Assembly (NCBI GenBank): GCA_018056145.1
Contig: JAGPGE010000326.1
Location: 1 to 6,870 of the forward strand
Direction: 5' to 3'
Source of the DNA: Armatimonadota bacterium
GTDB lineage: Bacteria; Armatimonadota; Zipacnadia; Zipacnadales; JABUFB01
Length of the DNA: 6,870 nt
Shown here: positions 6,677 to 6,870 of the stretch, in pieces
Layout of the letters: each line of letters starts with the position of its first letter
Numbering within the stretch: the stretch's first letter is position 1
Made by a program: the position numbers and the translations under genes
Notes under the pieces: model-generated
What the model saw: only the letters and a program-made list of their open reading frames with translations
What the model was told of the DNA's origin: nothing
Database searches by the model: none

Positions 6677-6870
6677 TCAGCGATTCCAGATGGTCTTCAG
6701 GTACTCGATGTACTGGTCCATCATCGATGGTGGGATGTTGGCGGGCATGTGATTGCCAACCGCCCAGATCAAGCCCTTGCACTGGCGCCCGAGTTCGGCG
6801 GTGCGGTCCATGGTGGCTTTGACCTTTTCCCACGGGCTGAAGGCGAGGTCTCGGCAGTCCACGTCGCTGG
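6677..6870 (-). CDS. C-terminus of a second URO-D-like protein (5' truncated)
   Basis: The minus-strand frame is open to the window edge and ends at the TGA at 6677-6679, leaving 63 visible residues. A GTG at 6860-6862 is internal and is not taken as the start. The segment GLIWAVGNHMPANIPPSMM followed by DQYIEYLKTIW matches the end of URO-D-like proteins, where the last barrel strand carries a G-x-GNH-x-P-x-N-x-P signature and a final helix follows. It differs at the same place from the downstream gene, which has GSTTELDNSVRLENV, so the two are divergent relatives rather than a recent duplication. It is probably co-directional, perhaps co-transcribed, with the gene at 5444-6553, 123 nt downstream. 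Substrate unknown; with so little of the protein visible, active-site residues cannot be judged. Confidence 0.7.
   Translation of the reverse strand, partial: SDVDCRDLAFSPWEKVKATMDRTAELGRQCKGLIWAVGNHMPANIPPSMMDQYIEYLKTIWNR

Noticed and set aside
1..6870. CRISPR arrays, tRNA or rRNA genes, insertion sequences, attachment sites
   Set aside because: No regularly spaced repeats, tRNA-like cloverleaf sequence, transposase motifs or terminal inverted repeats were seen on either strand.

Overview
The window is a GC-rich stretch of bacterial chromosome carrying carbohydrate-degradation genes next to uroporphyrinogen decarboxylase (URO-D)-like genes. The mix (a GH-like barrel with a discoidin domain, a single-LamG exported protein, a LacZ-type GH2 enzyme, and a tandem pair of corrinoid-methyltransferase-type URO-D homologues) resembles the glycan-rich genomes of uncultivated Armatimonadota, Planctomycetota, Lentisphaerota or Hydrogenedentes-like bacteria. 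That placement is inferred from gene style; no marker gene is present.

Layout: positions 2-1339 (+) hold the 3' part of a gene for a glycoside-hydrolase-like TIM barrel followed by a beta-sandwich and a C-terminal discoidin (F5/8 type C) domain. It overlaps by 11 nt a gene for a small exported LamG (concanavalin A-like) protein at 1329-2060 (+), so the two are probably translationally coupled. A 242-nt non-coding gap with several hairpins follows. Next is a complete, catalytically intact LacZ/EbgA-type beta-galactosidase at 2303-5404 (+), cytoplasmic by sequence. It converges, 39 nt apart, on the minus-strand gene 5444-6553 for a URO-D-family protein that lacks the usual Cys metal ligands. 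Upstream of that gene, also on the minus strand, is the C-terminus of a second, clearly different URO-D-like protein (6677-6870, continuing past the window).

The 123-nt gap between the two URO-D-like genes is the most structured non-coding DNA here. It holds a perfect 14-bp palindrome with a central CG that matches the style of LacI-family operators (6663-6676), a long two-part inverted repeat (6612-6654) and a smaller hairpin.

Working model (inference): the plus-strand genes bind and cleave galactoside-containing or related glycans, the first two outside the cytoplasm and the GH2 enzyme inside. The minus-strand URO-D-like genes are a separate, oppositely transcribed unit, possibly sugar-responsive and possibly concerned with methyl-group transfer. 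No corrinoid protein, transporter or regulator gene lies in the window, so the link between the two halves is unproven. Long open frames opposite the GH2 gene and the first gene are judged to be GC-driven shadows.
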